Position numbers and translations under genes: made by a program. From NCBI RefSeq assembly GCF_016860545.1, contig NZ_BNEB01000003.1, positions 744,001-808,000 of the forward strand: a stretch of DNA of 64,000 nt, in the 5' to 3' direction. The notes beneath the pieces were generated by a model that saw nothing but the letters and a program-made list of their open reading frames with translations, ran no database searches and was not told the DNA's origin. The DNA comes from Streptomyces asoensis (lineage in GTDB: Bacteria > Actinomycetota > Actinomycetes > Streptomycetales > Streptomycetaceae). Position 1 is the stretch's first letter; each line of letters opens with the position of its first letter. This document shows, in pieces, positions 33,394-41,362 of the stretch.

Positions 33394-34080
33394 ATGTCGC
33401 TTCCGGTCATCGCCATGTGCATCTCTGTCGCCAGTGCCAGTTTCACGTTGGCGAACTGGTTGACCTCCATGGCTACCTACCGGAGGGGCGGACCGCGGCT
33501 GAAGGTCAAGGTCCAGTTCGCTCCGTATGGACTCCTCCCAAAGGAGGGGGCAACAGATCCCTCCAGGATGCGGGTGTCCTGGCATGTGCACGTGGCTAAC
33601 ACAGGGGCAGCAGCGATCGAGGTGGAGAAGGTTGAAGTCACCCCTTGGATCCCACCGCGTCTGGTGAGACTGGCCCTCTTCCCCGGGAAGATCCTCCTTC
33701 GGAAGTTCGTGTCTCGACCAGGCGGAGCGAGAGCCCTTCGGACCGGGGTGGTCTGGCTGGACGGGGCAGACAAGATGCGCATCGAGCCCTATGGAGGGGC
33801 ACGTTGGGTCGTGAACGACTCGCTGCTACCCGACTCACGCGACTCGCTGGATGTGTGGTCACCAGAGGCCTTCGGGATGATCAGGCTCCGCGTCACGCTC
33901 ACCAACGGCCGGGAGGTGACCAGCAGGGCGGTCCGCTTGCACAGGGTTCTTCAGAGGCATGAATACGTCCGTAGCAACCTGACTCTTCTGGAGAAACAAA
34001 TGCGCGACAGGTTGCCCGTCCATCCTTCTCCCCCGACGGGCAGCAGCAGGGCTGAGCCCAAAACGCAGGAAAGGCCCTGA
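33394..34080 (+). CDS. Membrane-anchored protein, unknown function
   Basis: A 228-residue protein. An N-terminal membrane segment (LPVIAMCISVASASFTLANWL) precedes a beta-rich domain (RLKVKVQFAPYGLLP...VHVANTGAAAIEVEKVEVTPW) and a basic C-terminal tail. The ATG at 33394 is chosen because the membrane segment follows at once. It has the same layout as the gene at 32521 (anchor plus 'NxG...AxxV' beta domain), so the two may be distant paralogues. A strong terminator overlaps its stop codon. Confidence 0.7.
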   Translation: MSLPVIAMCISVASASFTLANWLTSMATYRRGGPRLKVKVQFAPYGLLPKEGATDPSRMRVSWHVHVANTGAAAIEVEKVEVTPWIPPRLVRLALFPGKILLRKFVSRPGGARALRTGVVWLDGADKMRIEPYGGARWVVNDSLLPDSRDSLDVWSPEAFGMIRLRVTLTNGREVTSRAVRLHRVLQRHEYVRSNLTLLEKQMRDRLPVHPSPPTGSSRAEPKTQERP

Positions 34081-34098
34081 CTGGTATGTCAGGGCCTT
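34071..34098 (+). terminator. Terminator overlapping the stop codon
   Basis: AAGGCCCTGAC (34071-34081) and GTCAGGGCCTT (34088-34098) form 11-bp perfect arms with a 6-nt loop. The left arm contains the TGA stop of the preceding gene. Confidence 0.75.
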
Positions 34099-34196
34099 CC
34101 GCTGTCTGCTTGTGCCTCGCACGGGGTCTCCGTGTCGTTGCCCTAGTCGACCCTTAAGGGTGGAGGACGACCTTCGGGTGCACCTGTGCTGCTAGG

Positions 34197-34499
34197 TCAG
34201 GACTGGTTCCGGATGAACCTGATGATCATGATGATGAAGCCGGGAAGGGCGAACCCCACCACGACCCCGGTGGCGATGGCCTCGAAGTACGAAACGTGAT
34301 CCATCATCCGCTTGAGGGTCCCGGCCACGAAGCCGACGAAACCCCCAGTCAGCAGAATGATCCAGATCTCGTACTTCCGGAGCTTCTTGCCGCCGTCGTC
34401 TCCGTTGTGGCCGCTGCTACCGCCGGAGCTGCTACCGCTACCGCCACCGTTACCAACGCTCGGTACCGGAACCTGCGGGCTGCTGTGCGCCGCATTCAT
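34197..34499 (-). CDS. Small two-helix membrane protein with Gly/Ser linker
   Basis: A 100-residue protein. A Gly/Ser-rich N-terminus (SVGNGGGSGSSSGGSSG) leads to a basic spot (GGKKLRK) and two membrane helices (YEIWIILLTGGFVGFVAGTL and IATGVVVGFALPGFIIMIIRFI). ATG 34499 is preferred, with AAGGA 12 nt upstream. The composition is not like an enzyme. No family is recognised. Confidence 0.6.
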   Translation of the reverse strand: MNAAHSSPQVPVPSVGNGGGSGSSSGGSSGHNGDDGGKKLRKYEIWIILLTGGFVGFVAGTLKRMMDHVSYFEAIATGVVVGFALPGFIIMIIRFIRNQS

Positions 34500-35047
34500 T
34501 TGCAACCGATCCTTCTTTAGCGCGCCTACGAGGTGAGCTGTCGGATTCGGGCCGGTTGAGTTGCCCGGCCGCACCCCTGGGAGAGATGCGGCTTCACCCC
34601 TAGCCGACTGTGAGCTGTCGGCACCTACCTGGGTCCCCCGCTCCTGCCGTTCCCTTTGATCATCGACTGGGCATCCGTACGCGGCGGCAGGATTCGGCGC
34701 TCCGCCCGGATGGCCCCACCGAGTCTGCGGCGGGGGCTTGTCGTGAGGGAGATCTTGGCTCACCGATGTCCGAAAATCCCAACGGAACCGGGCGTTTGTG
34801 GGGTTACTCACGACTGACACTCAGTGCCGCGCCAGTATGACTAATAACCGCAGGTCATAACGGTGTTGACGATGCGTCAGCTCAATATCGGGGAAGTACC
34901 TGGTAGATGCGCGTAGACACCTTCGGGACGTCGTGCCACAGACAGATCGCCAGAGGGCGGACTCCGGGGTCCAGGAGTTGTTACCTGTGTCAGGCAGATC
35001 GACGTCTGACGGGCTTCCGGGAGGGGGCTCCGGGCGTACGACGGACG

Positions 35048-35425
35048 TCAGGGGGTGCGCGCCCCCGCGCACTGCCGACGGCGCAGGGACACGGCGAACG
35101 CCATCTGCGCCAGGTTCTTCCGGTCCCACTCGGCCTCCCGCTCGTCGTGGGTGGTCCGGGAGTCGAGGATGTGACTTCCGCCGGGCCACTCGGAGGGGTT
35201 GCGGAAGTCGTAGTGGTTGTCCCGCAACTGACGGGCGGCTTCCCAGTGCTCGGGGCACAGACCGCGCGGTATCGGGGCGCTGCGGCCCGCAGAGCTCGTG
35301 CGAACTGGCCGCCGTTGGCCTTCAGTGGGATACAGAGTCGACGGCTCCCTCCGCCGGCCGACCCCACGGCCCCGCCCATCACCACTGCGCACGGCAGGAG
35401 ACCTAGCTTTCTGTGACAGACCCAT
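35048..35425 (-). CDS. Possible gene remnant
   Basis: The second half of this 125-residue frame is protein-like (CPEHWEAARQLRDNHYDFRNPSEWPGGSHILD), while the N-terminal half is low in quality. The neighbouring frame holds a better-looking stretch there (RRLCIPLKANGGQFARALR). That pattern suggests a gene broken by a frameshift near 35,240. It runs opposite to the start of the ABC-3C-like operon. Low certainty. Confidence 0.3.
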   Translation of the reverse strand: MGLSQKARSPAVRSGDGRGRGVGRRREPSTLYPTEGQRRPVRTSSAGRSAPIPRGLCPEHWEAARQLRDNHYDFRNPSEWPGGSHILDSRTTHDEREAEWDRKNLAQMAFAVSLRRRQCAGARTP

Positions 35426-36396
35426 CGCGCACAGGCGCGGCGCTCTCTATGATCTGTTCCGTGACTGGGGTAACTGGCTGGATCTGGGATCCGGACTCAT
35501 GGCAAGAGTGGTCCATCAGACTTCTTCGCCAACAATACGGCGCAGACAACGTCTTCAAGGTCCCAGACCAGGATGGCGGGGATCTCGGAATCGAATGCTT
35601 CACACGCAGCGGAATCGTCTATCAATGCTACTGTCCGGAGAATCCGGACCTTGCACCCCGCGCACTCTATGAAAATCACCGAAACAAGATTACCGCCGAC
35701 ATTAAGAAATTCATCGGCAACAAGGACGAGCTGATTCGCTTGTTGCGCAGTGTGAAAATCAGAAGCTGGATTCTTTTTACGCCACGGCACGAATCTTATA
35801 GAGCGGTCCAGCATTGCGCAGATAAGGCAGCTCTAGTGCGTGCGGCGAACCTCCCTTACGTGACAGCAGATTTCATTGTAGATGTCCATGAACTTGCCGA
35901 CTATAAGGAATCTGCCGAGATCCTAAATCGCGGCCCCGTACTTCCAGCACCTGTCAGAATCCCGGCGACCGTGCCACGGCAGAGCGCCGACGGCATTGAC
36001 TTTCGTCTCGTAAATAGCCCTCTCATCTCAAAAATGGACGAGAAGCTTGCCAAGATTCCCCAACTGGTGAACGCCGAGAAACGCGCAACTTTTCGGGGAA
36101 ATCTCTTGGGGAGCCACCTTGCCGGTGAAGGCCTTCTTGATCGCTATCTGGAATCCATCCCCGAGGTGCATCAACAGATTTTGGATTGCATCGAAAGTGT
36201 CGAGAGAGGGCTCCTCTTGGCGTACGGTCCGGGCGATTTGCCCCACAAGGTACTAGGAGGGGTAGTAGATGAGGTTCGAGAGCGAGTCGAACAAGTAGTC
36301 CCTGGAATCGCCCGCAGCAATGCTGAAAGTATCGCCTACATGGCAGTTGTCGAATGGCTGCAACTCTGTCCGCTTGATTTTGAGGAGGCTGGCTAG
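35413..36396 (+). CDS. ABC-3C-like effector protein with nuclease-like N-terminus
   Basis: A 327-residue protein, first of a three-gene operon. The N-terminal half looks like a PD-(D/E)xK nuclease fold: helix WQEWSIRLLRQQYG, then GGDLGIECF (Asp57, Glu61) and VYQCYC (Gln71), where the usual catalytic Lys is Tyr73. The C-terminal 60 residues (from LAYGPGDLPHKVLGG to WLQLCPLDFEEAG) are helical and fit an ABC-3C C-terminal domain. GTG 35413 has AGGAG 12 nt upstream; ATG 35449 is an alternative. The operon is visibly less GC-rich than the neighbours. The system assignment comes from architecture. Confidence 0.68.
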   Translation: MTDPSRTGAALSMICSVTGVTGWIWDPDSWQEWSIRLLRQQYGADNVFKVPDQDGGDLGIECFTRSGIVYQCYCPENPDLAPRALYENHRNKITADIKKFIGNKDELIRLLRSVKIRSWILFTPRHESYRAVQHCADKAALVRAANLPYVTADFIVDVHELADYKESAEILNRGPVLPAPVRIPATVPRQSADGIDFRLVNSPLISKMDEKLAKIPQLVNAEKRATFRGNLLGSHLAGEGLLDRYLESIPEVHQQILDCIESVERGLLLAYGPGDLPHKVLGGVVDEVRERVEQVVPGIARSNAESIAYMAVVEWLQLCPLDFEEAG

Positions 36397-36398
36397 AG

Positions 36399-36881
36399 AT
36401 GCGAGAAGGTGACACTTCGATCAACTCGGAAATTAATCAGCAACCCATCATTTTCAGGAGCCGCCCTCGTCCCGTTCCCCCAACCAGCGTCACCGCATGG
36501 CGCATTTCTGCCTTGATCCTCACGCTGAGTAAATTTCATGGTTCCTCTGCAAGTGCGGACCACCTGAACATCCTGATGCATTCGCTGCGCACTCCTACGA
36601 CACGCGCTCGATTTGTAGCATGGTGGGAGGGATCATTCGTAGCAGGCATCGGATCGTTCAACCTGGAGCCATCTCTAGAAATCACGATCAGGCTTGCCCA
36701 CGCCGATGGGCTGGTTTCCGTTTCCCCAAAAGGAAGAATCAAGCTCCTGGAACCGGGCATGCAGTTTGCGCTAGCGATCGCCCGTGAGGACGACGTCCTC
36801 ACGGAGGAAAAACAGTTCCTTGAAAGCATTGTCCCGATCTCCACCGCTAAACTGACTCGCGCCATGGCGCTCATTCGTTAA
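36399..36881 (+). CDS. ABC-3C-like middle component
   Basis: A 160-residue protein with a winged-helix-like pattern: VTAWRISALILTLSKFHGSSASADHLNILMHSLRTPTTRARFVAWWEG, then IRLAHADGLVSVSPKGRIKLLEPG. Small proteins with this 'long helix, L-x-x-L-x-x-x-L' start are the middle component that joins ATPase and effector in ABC three-component systems. It starts 2 bp after the effector stop, with GAGGAGG upstream, and the ATPase follows 12 bp after it. Its function is inferred from this context. Confidence 0.68.
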   Translation: MREGDTSINSEINQQPIIFRSRPRPVPPTSVTAWRISALILTLSKFHGSSASADHLNILMHSLRTPTTRARFVAWWEGSFVAGIGSFNLEPSLEITIRLAHADGLVSVSPKGRIKLLEPGMQFALAIAREDDVLTEEKQFLESIVPISTAKLTRAMALIR

Positions 36882-36893
36882 GGGGCGCCGGCC

Positions 36894-38957
36894 ATGCTGC
36901 GTATCACTGCAATTTCCATCAATTCTGTTACAGCAGTTGGAACGGCTTCCTTTTCAACACAGTTCACGGATGGGCTTACCGTGATCCGTGCCAAGAATAC
37001 TTCTGGCAAGACTCTGCTGCTCAATTCGATGATGTACGCTCTCGGCCTGGAAGGCACCCTGCAGCCAGGTAAGCAAGGCGTACTGACCACCGCCCTTACC
37101 AAGACAGTGACCGTAAATGGAAGAGAACATCCAATACGGCAATCTTGGATCGATCTCGAAATCTCGAACGGGACCTCGCACATTACGGTTCGGCGATACG
37201 CGTTGCCGCCGGACGGCATTAAGCCCGGACTAATCACTGTCTGGGATCAGGCACTACTTTCGAGGGCAGCAGAAGCTGTTCCACAGCCGCGGCACTATTA
37301 CGTAGGCCGCGGTGGAACCGCGCAGAACGAAGCAGGATTTCATCACTTCCTCGCCCGCTTTCTGAGTTGGAACCTCCCTCAGGTTCCAACATATAACGGA
37401 AAAGAAGTGCCGCTCTATCTCCAAGTCCTGGCTGCACTCTTCTTTGTGGAGCAAAAACAAGGTTGGTCAGGCATCGTCCCAAAGCTTCCAACGCAATATC
37501 AGATTCGGGAGCCCCTAAGGCGCTCTATCGAGTTCTACCTCAGACTCGACGTGTTAGAGCGTGCTCGTAGGCGAGCTGAACTACAGCAAGGACTTTCTGT
37601 AATTCGCGCTGAGTACGCCAGCCTACGTGGTGCGCTAGACGCTGCTGCACACCTTTCCAATGCGCGAGTTATGCCAACTAATGAATTCGGCACATCGGCT
37701 TTCTATAGAACACCCCTATTTGGCGCCACGTCGGATACCGTCGACGTTGGCACAGTCATCACCCTGTATCAAGACGATCACTGGGAATCGCTCAATGCCA
37801 ACCTGCTGCGCTTGCAAATTAGCATCCAAACTCTAGCCGCTGAAGAGCGCAATCCCATTCTAGGGCCGGAGTCTGCAACTCTAGGAGTCGAGCTCCATGA
37901 GGCAAGGGAAAGACTTCGTTCGATCACAGCCGAACTGCAAGCGCTTGATGACTCAGCAAATATGCTCGATATGCAGCGAGGCACTTTGGCTAAACGCCAC
38001 CGACTGCTGGAGCAGGAGCAGCGTCGATACAAAGACATCAGTTCGCTAGAAAGTCTAGGTGCTGAGTTTTCCCGACATGCGATTGCCCATCACGATTGTC
38101 CAACATGCCAGCAGTCGCTTGAAGGTACTGAGCTGATGTCTGGAGCGCCAGCCCTATCTACCTTGGAGAGCGCTGCCCTCGTAGACCAGCAGATCCAGAC
38201 CATAACTACGATCATCGGTGACGCCGAGCGCAGCGCCCGTACCAATGAAGCAATTCGAGGAACTCTGGAACGCGAATCTGGGGAAATTCGGGCGCGCATC
38301 AGGGCTATCCAGGACGACCTTGAGGGGCATGCCCCACGTGCTTCAATTGCGCAGATCCAGAAGAGAATCGTCGAAGAGGCGCGGTTGCAAGAGCTAGTGC
38401 GACTTCGCGATAGTGCCCAGGTCACTTGCAATGACCTCATTGACGCTCAACGGCGAGCCGTGGCCGTGAAGACGGAACTCGATGGCCTGGGTGATGAGGT
38501 ATTTAGCGCGGCAGATCTAGAGAAGTTCGATTTGTGGCAAAGCGCGCTGCGCGTCATGCTCTCCGCTTTCCACTTCGGCGTATTCTCACCTTCTGAGATC
38601 TCAATTGATCCTCAGACGATGCGGCCAACCCACATGCAGGGCGATCTAGGATTCCAGGGATCCGCCAGCGATGGACTTAAGATGCGCTGGGCCTACATGC
38701 TGAGCCTCGTTCAGTCAAGCAGTGCAACGGGGGGATGCCACCCTGGATTGCTTTTGCTTGATGGACCACGAATGTATGACGTCGAGGCATCAGCAATGAA
38801 GCCTTTCCTTCAGACGTGCGCAGATCTCCCGGTGCAAGGACGTAGGTCTCAGATCATTCTGACACTCAGCGAGAAACCAGAAGTCATCGCAGAATGGCTT
38901 TCTGGTTTCAACTACTCAATTATCAACATTGAGGACAAATTGCTCTCCTATAGCTGA
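36894..38957 (+). CDS. SMC/Rad50-like ATPase of an ABC-3C-like system
   Basis: A 687-residue ABC ATPase of the SMC/RecN/Rad50 kind. Walker A is AKNTSGKT (33-40, first Gly replaced by Ala), the Q-loop lies in FFVEQKQGWSG (about 187), and two coiled coils flank a zinc-hook-like CPTC (Cys402, Cys405). The signature region is GSASDGLKMRW (about 589-599) and Walker B is LLLLDGP (Asp623, with Gly where Glu usually sits). The head domains would dimerise on ATP and the hook could join two molecules. AAGGGG precedes the ATG. It looks intact. Confidence 0.82.
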   Translation: MLRITAISINSVTAVGTASFSTQFTDGLTVIRAKNTSGKTLLLNSMMYALGLEGTLQPGKQGVLTTALTKTVTVNGREHPIRQSWIDLEISNGTSHITVRRYALPPDGIKPGLITVWDQALLSRAAEAVPQPRHYYVGRGGTAQNEAGFHHFLARFLSWNLPQVPTYNGKEVPLYLQVLAALFFVEQKQGWSGIVPKLPTQYQIREPLRRSIEFYLRLDVLERARRRAELQQGLSVIRAEYASLRGALDAAAHLSNARVMPTNEFGTSAFYRTPLFGATSDTVDVGTVITLYQDDHWESLNANLLRLQISIQTLAAEERNPILGPESATLGVELHEARERLRSITAELQALDDSANMLDMQRGTLAKRHRLLEQEQRRYKDISSLESLGAEFSRHAIAHHDCPTCQQSLEGTELMSGAPALSTLESAALVDQQIQTITTIIGDAERSARTNEAIRGTLERESGEIRARIRAIQDDLEGHAPRASIAQIQKRIVEEARLQELVRLRDSAQVTCNDLIDAQRRAVAVKTELDGLGDEVFSAADLEKFDLWQSALRVMLSAFHFGVFSPSEISIDPQTMRPTHMQGDLGFQGSASDGLKMRWAYMLSLVQSSSATGGCHPGLLLLDGPRMYDVEASAMKPFLQTCADLPVQGRRSQIILTLSEKPEVIAEWLSGFNYSIINIEDKLLSYS

Positions 38958-39368
38958 GACTGATCGAACTTCCCGATGCGAACCCCTTTGTAGCGAGGTC
39001 CGTGAGGTCAAAGGTGATGAGTTTTGCCGGCTGACATGGCCATTCCTCGGCCCACCGCTTTCCCTGGCTCCCATCCCGTCTGCCGTCGACCCATACACCG
39101 TGGAGCGGGCGTGGTTCAGGGCGTCAAGGTGGAGCGCGCCACTGTACGAACGACGGCGACGCCGGCTGGTCTCCGAGCCGTCTGCCCGGCACGTGCCACA
39201 GTCGTGCCAGATGCAGGGGTCAGCCGCGGTTACCAGGGGTGAGTGGCAGGCAGCATCGTGTCGACTAGCGTGGCCGGGGTATCCGCAGGTCACCTGCCTT
39301 ACTACCCAGCCTCTCTCCTAAAGCGGGGCTTTAACAGGGGCGATCTCGGAAGCAGTTTCTGCCCGTCC
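38958..39368. other. 411-bp interval with an att-like fragment
   Basis: No gene is seen. CTCTCCTAAAGCGGG at 39313-39327 is identical to 15 nt of the tRNA-Arg anticodon arm, ending inside the att core. It may be the trace of a former or second attachment site. Confidence 0.5.
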
Positions 39369-39923
39369 TCACGGGGACTCAACGGTGGGGGGCCGAGAGG
39401 AAAGTCCTGCTGTATTGCGCTGATACCCTCGCCCAGCTATGCCGAGATCGTGGCGAATCGCGGAATGGAATCCGTCGCGCGATATCCGGTATCTCTTATA
39501 TGCCCTTTCCCACTCCGCTGCGTCCGCCTCAATCAATCCGCGTGCATAGTCGCTCAATTGCCACAAGGACGAGCGAAACGCATGTGCAGCCCTACCGACT
39601 TGCTCATCTCCGATCATTTGTACCGTTTCGTAGGCGAGTGCCAGGCGCCTGTCAGATTCAGCAATCTCTTTCATCCCATCTTCAGTGGAAACAGGAGGGG
39701 GCCCTTCGAGGAGATTCCTTGTGGTAGCAAGCGAACGCGCAGCACCAACCTGAACATGTGCTACATGGATTAGCTCTCGGTACGCCTCGAATCGGCGCTG
39801 GCTCCACTCGCGTTGCACTTCCCGCTTCCATCGGAATCGCTCAGATAGCGCACTGCCAGCGAAGGAGACAACCCCGCCGATCACGACGCCTATCAGAGTT
39901 GGGAGTTGAACAGCCAAGCTCAC
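39369..39923 (-). CDS. Membrane-anchored coiled-coil protein
   Basis: A 184-residue protein. One N-terminal membrane segment (LPTLIGVVIGGVVSFAGSAL) is followed by a charged helical domain (ERFRWKREVQREWSQRRFEAYRELIHVAHVQ...). Many actinomycete proteins share the pattern 'LPTLIGVVIGG...R(R)W(K)RE...R..AY.E'. It starts with GTG. The function is unknown. It runs towards the ABC-3C-like operon. Confidence 0.68.
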   Translation of the reverse strand: MSLAVQLPTLIGVVIGGVVSFAGSALSERFRWKREVQREWSQRRFEAYRELIHVAHVQVGAARSLATTRNLLEGPPPVSTEDGMKEIAESDRRLALAYETVQMIGDEQVGRAAHAFRSSLWQLSDYARGLIEADAAEWERAYKRYRISRDGFHSAIRHDLGIAGRGYQRNTAGLSSRPPTVESP

Positions 39924-40299
39924 ATGTCCCCCAAATAGATCGGTGAATCTCAGATCGAACTACGCAATCGCTCCCTTCCGTGTGCCGCCAAGTAGTCTGC
40001 CCCGCGGCATGCTTGCCCAGCCCTCCCCCTGCGATTCAGGGCGCTACGGCACTCGCCAGGCCGGACGAAGAGGGGCAGCGGGCTCGCAGGACAGCACTCA
40101 AGAGACCCTCACCGGTGGTTCCTCTGCACGAGCACCACACCGGGTGAGTGTCTAACTGCGTGACAACGCCGACGAACAGCAGCGGACAACCACGGACGTC
40201 TGCGGACCATCAGCGCAGGTGCGAGGCACACCAGCCCAAGGCAGCGCCCCCGCCCAAGTTGCTTCGGGACGAAGAGGTCGCTCCGCTAAGGTGCGCGGC
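39924..40299. other. 376-bp interval with no gene seen
   Basis: Divergent promoters for the membrane protein and the zinc-ribbon gene must lie here. No clear operator, repeat or coding frame was found. Confidence 0.45.
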
Positions 40300-40500
40300 A
40301 TGACCGACGACGCCCCGGCTTGTCCCGAGTGCAGCCAGCCCATGAAGTCCGGCGGCTTCGTCCTCTGCGGGCGGGAGGACGACGGCCGGCGGACCTGCCG
40401 GACGTTGTGGGGGTGCAGCGGTCGGCATGTCTGGTGGAACTGGGCCGACCGGCCGGACGAGCCTTTGGAGCCCTGCCCCGTGCCGGAGCTCTTCCGCTGA
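40300..40500 (+). CDS. Small zinc-ribbon-like protein
   Basis: A 66-residue protein with CPEC (residues 9-12) and further Cys in FVLCGRE, RTCRTLWGCSGRH and EPCPVPE, enough for one or two zinc sites; Trp-rich WWNWADRP. AAGGTG precedes ATG 40300. It is the last gene inside the element, about 100 bp before attR. No family recognised. Confidence 0.6.
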   Translation: MTDDAPACPECSQPMKSGGFVLCGREDDGRRTCRTLWGCSGRHVWWNWADRPDEPLEPCPVPELFR

Positions 40501-40604
40501 CATCCAACGTTGACATCAACGCCCCCGGACGGCGGCGACACTCAGCACCCACGTGTGGCACCGGTGACCGAAGTGGGCCCCATCCAGGGCGAGAGGAGAT
40601 CGAA

Positions 40605-40648
40605 CTCCTAAAGCGGGTGTCGCAGGTTCGAATCCTGCCGGGGGCACA
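40605..40648. repeat. attR core (44 bp)
   Basis: Perfect copy of 21065-21108 with no tRNA 5' half, so it is not a gene. It marks the right end of the element. The bases before it (TCGAA) differ from the tRNA. Confidence 0.95.
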
Positions 40649-40652
40649 GCAA

Positions 40653-40692
40653 AAGGGCCAGCTCAGGAGGGTTTCCTCCCAGGCTGGCCCTT
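40653..40692. terminator. Original tRNA terminator, now right of attR
   Basis: AAGGGCCAGC and GCTGGCCCTT (10 bp) with inner GGAGG/CCTCC form a long stem. Before integration it would have followed tRNA-Arg directly. Confidence 0.7.
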
Positions 40693-40947
40693 CGTCGTTG
40701 AGCGACTACCGGCTTCGGTCCCGTCTGAACGGCTGTGCACGGCGCTGAACGAGGCGGGAACTGAGACGGACGGCGAGGGCCCCGGGACCACCACCACAGT
40801 CGGAGCGTGTACGTGCCCGTGGCTCGACCGGGGCGAATGGTGACCGCTTCCGTCGCTGCTCCTCTTCGGGCTGACGGCACTGGAACGGGAGGGGGTCGAA
40901 CTCCTGAGGCGGGGTCCTCGAGTGGTGGACCGGCCTAGGGTGTCGTC

Positions 40948-41208
40948 ATGGTGCAGTTGCCGCCAAACCCGGAAGACGCCGTCACCAGCAGGGAAGATCT
41001 GGTGGCCTTCATCGCTCATCTCCGCGATGACTTCGCAGAACGAGGTGAGCAGTGGGAGAACCCCACCCTGGACTGCTTTCTGGAAGCACTGGCCGCCTGG
41101 ATCGATGCTTCGCCCAACCTGTACAAGAACTTCCAGCGGGAGATGCCGCCGCATGGGGACTGGGCGTTCTTCGCACGCGCGTTGGGGGCCGCCGTCGTCT
41201 ACGAGTGA
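40948..41208 (+). CDS. DUF7660 family protein
   Basis: An 86-residue protein of the type EDLVAFIAHLRDDF...EQWENPTLDCFLEALAAWIDA...WAFFARALGAAVVYE. The family is found as small cytoplasmic proteins, some considered immunity-like; the function is not known. The site before the ATG is weak. It is the first gene on the chromosome side of attR. Confidence 0.75.
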   Translation: MVQLPPNPEDAVTSREDLVAFIAHLRDDFAERGEQWENPTLDCFLEALAAWIDASPNLYKNFQREMPPHGDWAFFARALGAAVVYE

Positions 41209-41362
41209 CCCCGGCAATGCTGCCCAGTCGGGCGGTGGCCACGGGGCGAGTCGCGGGGGACGGAAGGTCGGCTCGTCGGGTCACTCACCTGCTCGCCGCG
41301 GGTCGGTCCGGCCACCCTTCCGAAGGGAGCCGGGCTCCTTGGGGTGTCCTACGGTTCGACGC

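Larger units (their letters stand above)
21065..40648. mobile_element. Integrated conjugative element (AICE) in tRNA-Arg
   Basis: The element is bounded by perfect 44-bp repeats that contain the 3' part of tRNA-Arg. One end has the integrase with xis, repSA, a spread-like gene, an FtsK-type transfer gene and a GntR regulator in pSAM2 order. This is the full set for excision, rolling-circle replication and conjugal transfer as double-stranded DNA. The size is about 19.5 kb, within the usual AICE range. The cargo fills 28-40.5 kb, with the lower-GC ABC-3C-like operon near the right end. All core genes look intact, so the element may still be mobile. Confidence 0.93.

Noticed and set aside
40605..40648. 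A second tRNA-Arg gene
   Set aside because: Only the 3' 44 nt are present, without acceptor 5' strand or D arm. It is the attR copy.
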